This document shows positions 44,525 to 54,990 of a stretch of DNA of 64,000 bases, piece by piece. This DNA comes from Enchytraeus crypticus. Taxonomy: Eukaryota > Annelida > Clitellata > Enchytraeida > Enchytraeidae. The stretch is taken from the NCBI GenBank assembly GCA_905160935.1, contig CAJHZI010000457.1:3556501-3620500 (forward strand). Direction: 5' to 3'. A model generated the notes under the pieces. The model had not been told where the DNA came from, did no database searches, and saw only the letters and a program-made list of their open reading frames with translations. Numbering within the stretch: position 1 is the first letter of the stretch; each line of letters opens with the position of its first letter. Both the position numbers and the translations under genes were made by a program.

Positions 44525-44597
44525 TGTCTGTCTGCTCAGCTCCCTAAAGTCCTTCAATATGTCTGTCTGCTCAGCTCCCTAAAGTCCTTCAATATGA
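44525..44597. repeat. Direct duplication, 36-bp unit
   Basis: Two adjacent copies containing CTGTCTGCTCAGCTCCCTAA and AGTCCTTCAATATG with no visible difference. Confidence 0.85.
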
Positions 44598-45356
44598 TTG
44601 TGTAAGTCGTATGATTCTATTCTTTGTATATGACAGGATTTTATTTCTAAAGCTTCCAGTTTTAAAATAGCCTAAACTTATCTCCAGCACCATTCTTCTT
44701 ATGAAAGTTCGGACTACAATGCACATCTATCTTCATCCTCTTGTCTCTCATCTGCATTTAGATGAGATTTCTCCTCTAAAATTTCATTTTATTAAAACAA
44801 TTTTGCCTCTTATAAATATCAGTCAACGATATTTGTGCGTCTAGTGGAATCATGATGATTTCTTAAAATCGAAATTTTTCATTCTATTTATTTTATTTGA
44901 GAAATTTCGTTTACAGATAAATCTGATAATTGCTAAACTTTAGAAATGTATATTAATCTACTTAATAACTGTGAATAAAATGCGATTTTATTGTGAGAGA
45001 TAATGAAATACCGTTTGAGTTGAAAGGAGTTGGAATGCTTTAGGATGGGTAATGTCCATTGCGAATTCCATTTCCGGTCGTCTTTCTCATGAGTTGCTGT
45101 AATTTTCAGCCGGATATTTTAAAAGCTATTCCATACAGAGTAGTCTTCTATTTATTATGCATATTTATTCATTTCTCTTTCATCAGTGGACTTGTAAGGA
45201 AGGAAGCGAATAAACGAAAATACTCGATCTTTTCAGAAAAGTGGTCGTTAGAAAGATAGCACTTTAAATGCAGCTATACAAAGAATGAAGAATCTGAGGT
45301 GACCCGAAGCATTACGAATGAAGAAGTACTTACTATAGACTGACAGAGATAGGCAC
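44598..45356. other. Stretch without recognised gene
   Basis: A 66-codon plus frame at 45059-45259 with a hydrophobic core (YRVVFYLLCIFIHFSFISG) has no recognised family and no splice support. Confidence 0.35.
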
Positions 45357-45455
45357 CTGATAAGTACATACTGTACTTATTGTAACTGATAAGTACAGAA
45401 ATACGATAAGTACAGTTTGCATCTGATAAGTACGTATTGTATTTATCAGATGTCA
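45357..45455. repeat. Degenerate CTGATAAGTAC repeats
   Basis: Four to five spaced copies of CTGATAAGTACA with an inverted TACTTAT/TTTATCAG component, able to fold. Confidence 0.65.
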
Positions 45456-45589
45456 TATATCTTCCTGGATGATATTGTCAACTATTCAGATATTCTTCCT
45501 ATTTATTAAGATGTACTGCACATTAAGATATATGCGGAAGATCTGGATTGGAAATTTTCTAAAAGAATATTATTTATTATAAGAGGTGA

Positions 45590-45813
45590 TATAAAGAGAA
45601 ATGGAGAGAGAAAGAGGTATGGGAAGACCGAGACTTAAATATTCCGTCAGTCAACATGTGGAGATTGAATAACGCACTCGTACATGTATGTGGATATACA
45701 AAGAGAGCAGAAGATAGAAACAAATGAAAGAAATAAACATTCCACTTTGCAGTACATTGATAAATAAAGAGAGAGAGAGAGAGAAAGATGGAGAGGGAGA
45801 GAGAAGGATACTA
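45590..45813 (+). mobile_element. RTE-like LINE 3' relic with (GA)n
   Basis: Encodes EVI then REMERERGMGRPRLKYS, equivalent to EVIEGRMEGKRGRGRPRL of the RTE relic, and ends TCCACTTTGCAGTACATTGA (diverged hairpin) before a short GA tract at 45771-45813. Confidence 0.65.
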
Positions 45814-47113
45814 TCTCTCAATATGTAGGCATTTAAACGTAGGTCATAAAGTATTAGAACACCGAACTTAGCAGTACTAATACTTGATATTAAAATCACG
45901 TATAGGCACCTACAAACATGCATAAACATACATGTAATTTATGATAACGGAAATAATCAGTGTTTATTTACTATGAGGCAATCTCACACATCACAATTTA
46001 AATCAGTTTCAAAACAATGATTAATTTCTCTTGAGATTCAAGTATGTGAACCATACTTTCATCAGTTATTAGTATTTTGCACTGTCTCTATCTTCCTAAG
46101 GATTTCTACCTAACTGCCAGGTCCTTCATGATCGAGATACAAATTTATACATATGTAATACTAACACGTCAAAAATAAAGAGCTCTTGGTGAATATAGAA
46201 CTTGATTTTATCGGAAAGGTGGTGCCTTTTATACTGCAATTGGCTTTAGCTTGAAAACTGTGACATTTTTAATCCTTCAGTTACTCACATGACAACCGTA
46301 CGAGTTTGTAGAGTTTCCTTTCTTAGTTTCTGTTTTTTTTCGTTTTTGTTATTTCCTCTTTCCTTTCTATGGTTATTTGTAATCGTTGCCTTTACATTTT
46401 CTAACATAGTTATCTCTATCGACGTTATTACGACGCTTATGAAACAAAGTTTTCGAGTAGTGTATTCTCAAATTTAAGTTCTAGAAAAAAGTCTTTATGA
46501 AAGACGTTTTTATAAAAGTTATGAAGATCTTTATTTCCATATTCATAACAGCCTAATTTTGTTTTATAACAACGCAATGATAATTACAGCAAACGAATTT
46601 ATAAATGTAGAGCGCTGCAACACAAACAGATTTAGCACAAAACTGCTGAGAAAATAGTTAGTAGCCTAATAATTACCAATTAAAATGCCTCTTGGTTCGC
46701 AAGAAAAACGGATGCAGAGGAACCGGCCAAAATGTTATAAATTAGGTTTTGCTATGAACCTAGCTAGATTGTTTTTGTTGTTAGTTAAAAAGCTTATTCC
46801 ATTTTTGAAATGTAATATTTACGTTGTGGAATATGAATAGAATGCTAGTAGATTGATAATAATTGTATTATAGCTAACGAGTATTGTACAGTAGTAGCAT
46901 TATTAAATGAAATTGTTAGGGAATTAAAAAATCGTGCAAAACTCACCCATGAAGAAAACGTTATTGTGGACACCTGAGATTTTAAATTGACCGGAGGAAT
47001 TCGAAACTTTAAAAAGATTCCTCTACTAGATGTCAAACAAATCGAAAATAATTGAAACTATTAATAAATACACAGCTTAAATATCAAGTTGTAATTAATG
47101 AATCATCGATTAA
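45814..47113. other. Stretch without recognised gene
   Basis: 46109-46128 (ACCTAACTGCCAGGTCC) may be a scrap of a minus-strand RTE terminus; otherwise unassigned and AT-rich. Confidence 0.4.
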
Positions 47114-47245
47114 CTGGCATTAGCCAGTGGCGAAGTCGGTAAGACACTCGACCTCGGATCAGGGTTCAAATCCTGGGCTCGCCAGTCACTGACACCGGTT
47201 TCGAGTGAGGAAACTGACGTTAACTTTAGGTTTAGCTTTTTTTTA
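47114..47245 (+). mobile_element. SINE-B copy
   Basis: TAGCCAGTGGCGAAGTCGGT, AAGACACTCGACCTCGGATC, box B GGTTCAAATCC, GTCACTGACACCGGTTTCGA, GTGAGGAAACTGACGTTAAC. A short deletion lies just before box B. Confidence 0.88.
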
Positions 47246-47350
47246 TAAATAATAATAAGTCGATAGCCCTCAAAAGTCTACGTCACAATTGTGGAAAGCT
47301 CTGTCTATTTGTCATACCTACATGTGTGATGTGACCATGGTAAGGTTTGA

Positions 47351-47352
47351 GT

Positions 47353-47396
<44 letters not shown>

Positions 47397-47420
47397 TAGA
47401 GGGAGAGAGAGAGAGAGAAC
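47351..47420. repeat. (GA)n microsatellite
   Basis: GA tract with AAAGA and TAGAGG interruptions. Confidence 0.9.
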
Positions 47421-47587
47421 TAAATATTCTAAAATTGACATTTTTGCTAATGTTAATTTTAAAGTGTTAATTTTAACATCATAAATTAATTTCAGAAAAG
47501 CATTGCATTCCTTTTCGTTTTATTATTGTACATTATTATTCACCGTGTTTCTGCAACATGACAAAATAAATATTGATTTCGTTCCAG

Positions 47588-47665
47588 TCATTGCCTTCCT
47601 TAATTCTTTAATAGTCGCCTCTTACGACACGCTCAGCCTAGGTTTGCTATGATCCGTGCACAATA
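47588..47665 (-). mobile_element. SINE-C/G head fragment
   Basis: Minus strand: CGTGTCGTAAGAGGCGACTA, AGAATTAAGGAAGGCAATG, the conserved head followed by SINE-C-type sequence. Confidence 0.55.
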
Positions 47666-48774
47666 TGTTTTCAATGGATCGTACCCATACGATGACTAAG
47701 TTCAAGAGAAATTGGAGTGTTTGGAAAGGCGAATTGGGTGGACTTTTCTACTCTCAAATTCTATCGTAACAATAACTGCTTTAGTCGCGTTTTAAGAAAC
47801 GTTCTAAGAAACAAATGCTTTGATGCAGAAGAGTGTAATCCTGAGATTCTAGGAACATGCATGAGAACAAGCTCAAATACTACACGATCTATGACTGAAA
47901 CTTCTTCTAATGGAATTATATTTCTTGTTCTTTTTGCTATCACCACTCTGCCAATCAGACGTTGCATGTTAACGAAAAGCTAATGATATACTTTGGTACA
48001 TCATTTTGAAATAACAAATAAAGGTCATCACTCTGGTGATCTTATCTTAACAATTCCTCACTCTGGGAGTTTTCAATAAAAGTCCTCACTTTCGTGAGCC
48101 ATATCGTAACAACTTCATAAATGGCGACCATTTCTACTCCCAGCCAAATACTGACTCCGAGGCCGCGTGTCCCTTGTTAGCATTTAATCACTCCGACATT
48201 GTGATACTTTACGAGATTCGCGACATGTTTGTTAACAAGTATGGGAGTAATCTCTTCAGATAGAAGTCCCTTGAGTATCATAGTCAAATTAGACGGGGAA
48301 ATTCGTAATGAAAAGTTCAATTTAACAGGTTTTTCCGGGTTGATGGTAAAAATAGCTCTAATTCAAGTTTTCACGCAGCATCTCAGATGACGTTAGATTG
48401 AATTTGGTAAAGAGACATCTACGATATGATAGAATAAAGATTATAATCGTGTGTGCAAGCTTAACCAATGTGGTTTCCGTGTTACTGTAAAATAAAGTAG
48501 AGGAAAACTGCGCATGTGATCTTTTTATCTGTTTTTGTTTGACCAAATAAAACCATTTTAGAATGAATAAATATGGCTTCAGTAGGACATGTTGTTATGA
48601 GATCAACTTGACAGTCGATGGCGCGTCACAGAGTGATAGCAATAGCGTGATAGCTAGAGTCGAAATGTACAACTTGGATCTTTCGTTTTCACTCTATATG
48701 TATATACATGCAGGTCTATAATCTCAAGGAATTTAAAGCAATTTTAAAACATTTTTAACGTGCATATGAATTCC
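47666..48774. other. Unassigned stretch
   Basis: Overlapping plus (47717-47983) and minus (47761-47967) frames have no recognised domain. 48130-48240 is CG-richer than average. Confidence 0.35.
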
Positions 48775-49138
48775 CCGTGTTGTGCTCGGGTGTGATTGAA
48801 CCACTGCAGAATAGGGCAACCGCAAACAATCTGCCGCGTGTACGTAAGAGGCGACTAAGGCAGGAGCTGAGGATGGCAAGAGGGGACCCACTTCACCATG
48901 AAATATTTTACCCCAGGATTAAATGGTAATTAATCCATCTGAGGAAGGTAATGGGAAACCACCTCTGAAGCCATATTTTTCCCAAGCTATGGGCTACATA
49001 AGGTATGGATAAGGCATAGACTTTGTGAAGGGATTAACTTGTTGATCTAAGGAGTGCTCTTATGGAGCGAGAAAGCAGACTTTGAGTATGAATATGTACC
49101 TTGAACCTGTCACTTGGCAGTGCACTGGAGAGAGAGAG
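48775..49138 (+). mobile_element. SINE-C, longest copy
   Basis: Head TGCTCGGGTGTGATTGAACC, CACTGCAGAATAGGGCAACC, CTGCCGCGTG, CGTAAGAGGCGACTAAGGCA; body GGATTAAATGGTAATTAATC, GAGGAAGGTAATGGGAAACC, GCTATGGGCTACATAAGGTA, AAGGGATTAACTTGTTGATC, TCTTATGGAGCGAGAAAGCA; tail CCTGTCACTTGGCAGTGCAC then GGAGAGAGAGAG. The tail is that of the RTE relic at 17972, so the element was presumably copied by RTE machinery. No tRNA-like box B is visible in the head. Confidence 0.85.
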
Positions 49139-49355
49139 TTGAATTCTCAATACAACGAATTTCGATAAAAATGACTTCGTATGAGTAAAATTCAGCAGAA
49201 TATTGCAAAAAAGACTTATCGATGTATGCTATAAAGACACTACAACGTGAGGAGTATGATCCAGGTTCCTCACGACTAAAGATCAGTTATGCATGTATTA
49301 GTCCTGGCCACTATAGAATAGATGTGCATGTAAAAGTCCTGGCCACTATAAACCT

Positions 49356-49487
49356 ACATGGTACTGAAACAGATGTGAAACTTAGCCATATTAGTGACTA
49401 TGTAGTCTACTTTTGATATTTTTATATATTTCAATGTAAAATCTTGCATGCCATAAAATAAAATTTCACATTAGTTAGAACTCTTAT
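49356..49487 (+). repeat. Repeat F, copy 1
   Basis: Shares about 125 bp with 52973-53096: ACATGGTACTGAAACAGATG, TAGTGACTATGTAGTCTACT, TTTTATATATTTCAATGT, AATTTCACATTAGTTAGAAC. The 64-codon frame 49222-49416 overlaps and is unsupported. Confidence 0.75.
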
Positions 49488-50377
49488 CAGCTGTGCATGT
49501 ATTAGTCCCGGCCACTATAGATCAGATGTGCATGGAAAAGTCCAGGGGGGTCGTAGATCACGCAGGAGCAGAGAAGGGCCTTAGGAGGATCTGCACAGAA
49601 ACTATCTTTCTCAAGTCAATGGAAACGTGAAAATGTGCAAAAAATGCGCATAAAACAAGTCCTCCTTGTTATGATGGATTCAATAATTGGGATAAAATGT
49701 GCATGTATGTAGAATTTCTCCACTTTGGACCTGCCAATTTGTAGAACTGTAGATAGGATGTAACGGTTAAGGTAGTGATTAAATTTTAGATTTGTAGAAA
49801 CAGAAATCATTTTGACGCTATCTAATAATTTTTATAAACTTGTTTTCTAATAGCATTGACAAACAATGCTTGCTCCTTGTTATCAGTAATCACTGGTCTA
49901 TTTGACCATAATTTTCACATGTATAAAAAAATTTGTGCTATTTGAAATTTGCTACTTTAGACAACATAAATGCCTTGGCATTAAACGTTTTGTGAAATTG
50001 CAGAATGAAAGATCATTTCGTAGATTAAGAGCTTTCTTAACTACGTTTAGTTTCGTTTCATCGACATATGTCGTTTTTACACGATGTAATGAGTTTTAAA
50101 AATCCTTATATGTGATATCTGAAAAAAACCTTTGCCCCTAATTGTAAATTTAATTAATTAAATCTAATTGTAATTTTAATTGGTAAAGTCCGCATACATT
50201 TCAGCATTGAGTGCAAGTTATGTGAACTATATTTGAAAACGTAACTAATTTAATGCATATCGACACCTCACGTAACTAATTTAATGCATATTGACACCTC
50301 TAAGGCATATATTTACTCTTAATAATCACTATCCGAAATTAGGGATTACGAATAGGGATTAGGGATTATGGTGGGAT
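49488..50377. other. Stretch without recognised gene
   Basis: Contains a two-copy direct duplication at about 50242-50302 (CGTAACTAATTTAATGCATA then TCGACACCTC) and AT-rich sequence; no gene recognised. Confidence 0.45.
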
Positions 50378-50650
50378 TTAGCGCACTTTGTTTAGTTGCG
50401 CGTCAATTATCGAAATTAAGCTACATCGACCTCGGTTAGTACTTTGTGGGTGACCTCCTTGCAAGACCGAGTGTTGACAGCTTAGGAAGGAAATAATCCC
50501 AGGATGATGGAAGATTATTCTTAAATCCGCGCCGGCTGCATTTGATACTCTATCAAAAGGCAACGATTACTAATAACCATGGAGAGGAAGGAGGAAATGG
50601 GCCTTAAACAAGCGTATGTGCTTCCTGGCCCAGTGTGCCGTTATGTTTTT
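50378..50650 (+). mobile_element. 5S-rRNA-derived SINE, fullest copy
   Basis: 50410-50484 aligns to the second half of animal 5S rRNA: CGAAATTAAGC, CGGTTAGTACTT, TGGGTGACC, AAGACCGAGTGTTGACAGCT correspond in order to the 5S segments around boxes A, IE and C. This is followed by a non-5S body (AAATCCGCGCCGGC, AAAAGGCAACGATTACTAAT, CCATGGAGAGGAAGGAGG) and a tail (CCTTAAACAAGCGTATGTGC, TTCCTGGCCCAGTGTGCCGT, TATG) resembling the CR1-type termini at 4684 and 61633. Polymerase III transcription from the 5S internal promoter is inference; the first half of the 5S head is poorly conserved. The 87-codon frame 50579-50842 and minus 50378-50563 are artefacts. Confidence 0.82.
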
Positions 50651-51726
50651 TATCCACTATTTTCAAAAGGCATCTACAGAGAAATAGGTATTACAGTGTA
50701 CGACATCAAAGATCTCGGGGATTCCTACAATTCTCTCTTTTCAATTATTACTGGTGTTGGTCGAAACGTATCATTTGCTTATAGAAGTGTGACGTCCTCA
50801 TTGTTAAGGTCGACCGGGCTAGCCAATGGGATAATAAGTTAATAGACATTAAAAGGTGTAGGTCGAACGCGGTTTGTTTTTTAAACACATGTAGTTTTTG
50901 CATCGTCGATCCTCATTAGTTGATTTTAAGTGCGCAAAATAATCGTTTACAATATGTTTTTCTATTGGAAGATAGAAAGTGGTAAATTACTTTTGCCGCT
51001 AAATGTAATTAACTTCTACGGGTACATGCCAATGTAAATGTAACTTTTTAAAGTAACATTTTATAATATTTCTTGTATTTATCACTATGTCCTATGTATT
51101 GTTTGAAAACAAAAGACTATCAACTGTAGCGTCGTCATATGACCTGTTACGTTATGAATTTTGTGGACTATAAGCTGCACCACATTAGATCCTCAAATCT
51201 ATTAAATGTAAATGTAAATTAACCTGATTGTCGTCAAACTTAATTTCGCTTGCGTCTCACTGTTTTCTATTTAAACTTACATTCGAAATAAAAAATAAAA
51301 TAATATAATGAAATATGTTCAGTGGCGCTTTGACCGATCACAAATGAGTGGTCGTTATGAAACCTGACCGGTTGTGATCGGTTGTGTCATGTCACACTAG
51401 AATGAGGTTTGCGTGACCTGACGGGGTAAACACTGCGGGAAATCTGAGAATCTCTGCTGCCCACTACTAGAAAAATTTCTTTTATCAAAGCCTTTCAAGA
51501 AAAATAAATTATCAAATTTCTTGAACCATTTTAAAGAATATTTTGATTTATTGGATAAGCATTCTTGATTAGATGGCATTCAAGATGAAATATAATAAAT
51601 TAAATGATAATTGAATCTTTTAATACATGCATTTCATATCGATTTCAATTTATTTGAAATTTAGGATGTACGCAGAGAATATTACCTTTGTTTGTTTTAA
51701 TGTAGTTTTTATTTTTCTACTTAGTG
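50651..51726. other. Stretch without recognised gene
   Basis: 50735-50800 weakly resembles 24315-24360 (ATTACTGGTGTT... TTTATAGA); otherwise unassigned. Confidence 0.4.
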
Positions 51727-51804
51727 AGTCCGTAACAAGATCGGTTAGGACCCTGACTGCGGATTAATAAGTGCAGGGTTCAATTCCAAGATCCGTCCTA
51801 ATTG
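51727..51804 (+). mobile_element. SINE-B 5' half
   Basis: GATCGGTTAGGACCCTGACT, GCGGATTAATAAGTGCAG, box B GGTTCAATTCC, AAGATCCGTCC. Confidence 0.65.
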
Positions 51805-51807
51805 TAT

Positions 51808-51941
51808 TAAAGCTGGTAAAGCTAAGGTTGACGTCAATTTCCTTATTCTAAAGCGATATCAGTGACGGGATAGACCAGGATTTGAACCCTCACATCCGCG
51901 GTCGAGTATCATACCGACGTCGCCACTGATTCCAGCTAGTG
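51808..51941 (-). mobile_element. SINE-B copy
   Basis: Minus-strand copy with GGTTCAAATCC, CGACGTCGGTATGATACTCG, ATATCGCTTTAGAATAAGGA, AATTGACGTCAACCTTAGCT. It lies tail to tail with the plus-strand half copy at 51727. Confidence 0.85.
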
Positions 51942-52371
51942 GCGACTTTTCTCTATGGCTCTTTTCTAGGGCTAAACTTCTCCCTGTATTGACCTACCCG
52001 CCCTACTGTAGCATACCCAACTCCTTCCTGCCATATACCACCAGCTGATACGCCAACCTACCCGGCTTACCTTACCCTATAACCAACCTCTGTTCAAAAC
52101 CGTCCTCTAATATGTTTTCGAGCTAAAAATTAATTATAGACGCTATAAAAAACATAGTTTTTACTACGTAACAATTTGTGGAAGTTTAAAATTATTGTAA
52201 AAATACATGAATGTTGTAAAATTATACTTGAACAAATAGACTCGCTGAATGATCTGTGTGTATCATTGCCTCTCTATTCTAATGCATGCGTTATATATCT
52301 ACTTAAGAAATTTTCTATTAAAGTTAATTTTTCTGTATCATATTTAGTGAAAAAACATGTTAGTTAAATTA

Positions 52372-52476
52372 TTCGATTTATTTCTTTATAGTTTTGGATT
52401 CTTAATTATTAATTGCTGGATAATTAACCCAGCAATTATTAACTAAGAATCAAAAAATATAAAGAAATAAATTTCG
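52372..52476. repeat. Long imperfect inverted repeat, arms about 47 bp
   Basis: Left arm TTATTTCTTTATAGTTTTGG, ATTCTTAATTATTAATTGCT, GG; right arm is its near reverse complement (CCAGCAATTATTAACTAAGA, ATCAAAAAATATAAAGAAAT, AAATTTCG). Spacer about 8 nt. It could form a hairpin or be a very short foldback element. Confidence 0.8.
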
Positions 52477-52899
52477 TTTTAACCTACGTTTAATAAAGTC
52501 ATGCCATAAAAGTTAATCTGGAGGACAATGCTGGAAGTTTGGTTGAAAACGTTTTACTTAAAACACTCTGAAGTTTGATTGTTAATATAAAGACGTTTTG
52601 CTAAATTATTCGAAATTTTTACTGTGTTATTTATTTATTTATTAGTTTAATGTTGTCATATTAGCCCTCACTGCACGTATCACATACACACTTAATAAAC
52701 AGTGCTGGAGAAAAAGAAAAAAGGAAAATATAAACTGATGAATAATCTAAGAAAAATTATCCAGAGCTATTTACCCTAAGACACTAAATGAAGAAGGCAA
52801 GATTTTTATTTATGCTGAAATTTAATCTAAATTTTTAAGAGTGTTACTAGGTGTTATGATATGTAAAATTTATCTAGTATTTAGATGATTTGCAAGGTT

Positions 52900-52945
52900 T
52901 TTTCATTTTCTGCCAGCATTTTCCAACGCTGGCAGAAAATGAAAA
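52900..52945. repeat. Perfect 18-bp inverted repeat
   Basis: TTTTCATTTTCTGCCAGC at 52900-52917 and its exact reverse complement at 52928-52945 with a 10-nt spacer. Confidence 0.88.
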
Positions 52946-52972
52946 GCCGTATGTACTGTGATTAGATCTGAA

Positions 52973-53096
52973 ACATGGTACTGAAACAGATGCGAAACTT
53001 ACTCATTTTAGTGACTATGTTGTCTACTTTTTATATTTTTATATATTTCAATGTGAAAGCTAGCATGCAATAAAATTTCACATTAGTTAAAACTCT
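52973..53096 (+). repeat. Repeat F, copy 2
   Basis: Second copy of the unit at 49356 in the same orientation: ACATGGTACTGAAACAGATG, TTTTAGTGACTATGTTGTCT, AAAATTTCACATTAGTTAAA. It abuts the 44-bp array that follows. Confidence 0.75.
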
Positions 53097-53103
53097 TTGG
53101 TTA

Positions 53104-53510
53104 TACTGTGTTCTGAGAATCTATACTGATTGTGTTCTTATGGTTCCTGTTCTTGTTATGGTGTACTAATCTATACTTATTGTGTTGTTATTGTTCTTGT
53201 TATTGTGTACTAATCTATACTTATTGTGTTCTTATTGTCCTTGTTATTGTGTACTAATCTATACTTATTGTGTTCATATTGTTCTTGTTATTGTGTACTA
53301 ATCTATACTTATTGTGTTCTTATTGTCCTTGTTATTGTGTACTAATCTATACTTATTGTGTTCATATTGTTCTTGTTATTGTGTACTAATCTATACTTAT
53401 TGTGTTCTCATTGTTCGTGTTCTTGTTATTGTGCACTAATCTATACTTATTGTGTTCTTATTTTTCTTGTTCATGTTATTGTGCACTAATCTATACTTAT
53501 TGTGTTTTCA
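53104..53510. repeat. 44-bp tandem repeat, about 9 copies
   Basis: Unit built from TGTGTTCTTATTGTTCTTGT, TATTGTGTACTAATCTATAC and TTAT. Alternate copies carry TCATATTGTTC or TCTTATTGTCC, suggesting a two-unit higher order. The frame 53402-53632 begins in the array. Confidence 0.92.
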
Positions 53511-53624
53511 GGGAATTACGCCCCTGCCCAGTAAATGTAGTTGAAGCTGAGCAAGATATAGGGGCCCCACTTCGACATAAGCAGAATCCCGCAATAATAA
53601 TGATATATCAAAATGAATGTTTGA

Positions 53625-53740
53625 TGATTTAAAAATCCACTCGTATGTGGGATATGGAGAGGAAAACGGAAGATACAGAGGAGTGAAGCGTTATATACTA
53701 TGGACCTGCCAGTAGGCAGTGCACTGTGAGAGAGAACTCT
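53625..53740 (+). mobile_element. RTE-like LINE 3' terminus
   Basis: GATGATTTAAAAATCCACTC, GTATGTGGGATATGGAGAGG (DDLKIHSYV of the RTE ORF), then ACTATGGACCTGCCAGTAGG, CAGTGCACTGTGAGAGAG. The hairpin is identical to that of the 17972 relic. Confidence 0.82.
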
Positions 53741-54224
53741 TAGGATTATTTACATAACTTTTTAATACTGAAAAATGTACAGCACAAACTTTAAACAAAG
53801 TATTACACTAGAATCTTTGTGATACGATTATGAAATAGTCTGGTACATACTGTATAGTATATTATAATATATTTTATTAGGCTGTACATTTTTATTCATT
53901 GGTCATTGATTTCAATCAAGGTCATATTTCATGTTGACTGTAACATTACAATCGTAATACTATCGTTGAATATCGAAATGTAATATCTTTTCATCATTTG
54001 ATAAGTAATCGAAATATAATTTCCTAATTTATTTAATGTCTTTCAGTTAATAGATGAAGAAATACATAGTAAATATAGGCGCACATAAACTACATATAGA
54101 ACATTGCCAGCCGTCAAAATAAACACACACCCCTCCCCGCTCCCTCACCACAACCCCACCTGGCTTTTTTTATCATCTGTGTAGAGCTGCCACTACATAT
54201 TCTAAAAGGTCTATAGTAACCATA
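53741..54224. other. Stretch without recognised gene
   Basis: AT-rich; a C-rich patch (CCCCTCCCCGCTCCCTCACC) lies near 54130. Confidence 0.45.
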
Positions 54225-54510
54225 GCTCGTGCTGTGGTCGGGACATTGAAGAATAGACTAAACTGCCGCGAGTCGTAAAAGGCGCTTTAGAAAGAACTGA
54301 GGAATGCAATGGGAAACCAACTCAGAAACCATATTATACGCTAGTAAGGCTTCATTAGGGTTTGCATAAGGCATAACCGTTTGAGAAGGGATTAACTCGT
54401 AATCGTTAGAGTGCTCTTAATGGAGCATGAAATCAGAATATGATAAGATATGTATATAAACCTTATATGTGACACTTATCAGAACACTGGAGAGAGAGAG
54501 AGCAAGAGAG
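54225..54510 (+). mobile_element. SINE-C copy
   Basis: Head GGGACATTGAAGAATAGACT, GAGTCGTAAAAGGCGCTTTA; body GAGGAATGCAATGGGAAACC, AAGGGATTAACTCGTAATCG, TGGAGCATGAAATCAGAATA; tail ATGTGACACTTATCAGAACA, CTGGAGAGAGAGAG. Confidence 0.8.
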
Positions 54511-54822
54511 AGTAAGATTGTAAACAAATATTTGCCGTATTGAATAATGCAATCAGATACTTAGAGTCAAAATAATTACATGTACAAGTAATAGTTATTT
54601 TCATGCACCCAGTTAAACAGCCCCGCATGCACTGAGCCGTATCGTATGACTTTTGTCGTACCTGCTGTGACTCCTTATAAATGGGCTACTGGTCGAGCTG
54701 TAAATAGTTTGAATTAGAAAGTTAGAGATAGTTTGATCTACTGAAGCGATAAAATATAAACAAATCAAAACAACATTCCATGTAAATCAGATCAACATGT
54801 TCATAAATGTTCATTATACTGG

Positions 54823-54990
54823 TTTTAAATGGCTGTTCCTCTGGACATGGGTTCGATTGACGGTTGAGCTGATCAGATACTCACTAGACCAGTGGCATGC
54901 ACAAATGACTATAAGCTATCTAGAGTCTTAAACATGTGCAACAAAAAGTGATGGATATAATCATGGATGTCCATTTTATTACAGAGCGTA
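54823..54990 (+). mobile_element. Degenerate SINE-A copy
   Basis: GGGTTCGATTGACG (box B region), GAGCTGATCAGATACTCACT, TCTTAAACATGTGCAACAAA, AAGTGATGGATATAATCATG, TTATTACAGAGCG follow the SINE-A order with many changes. Confidence 0.5.
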
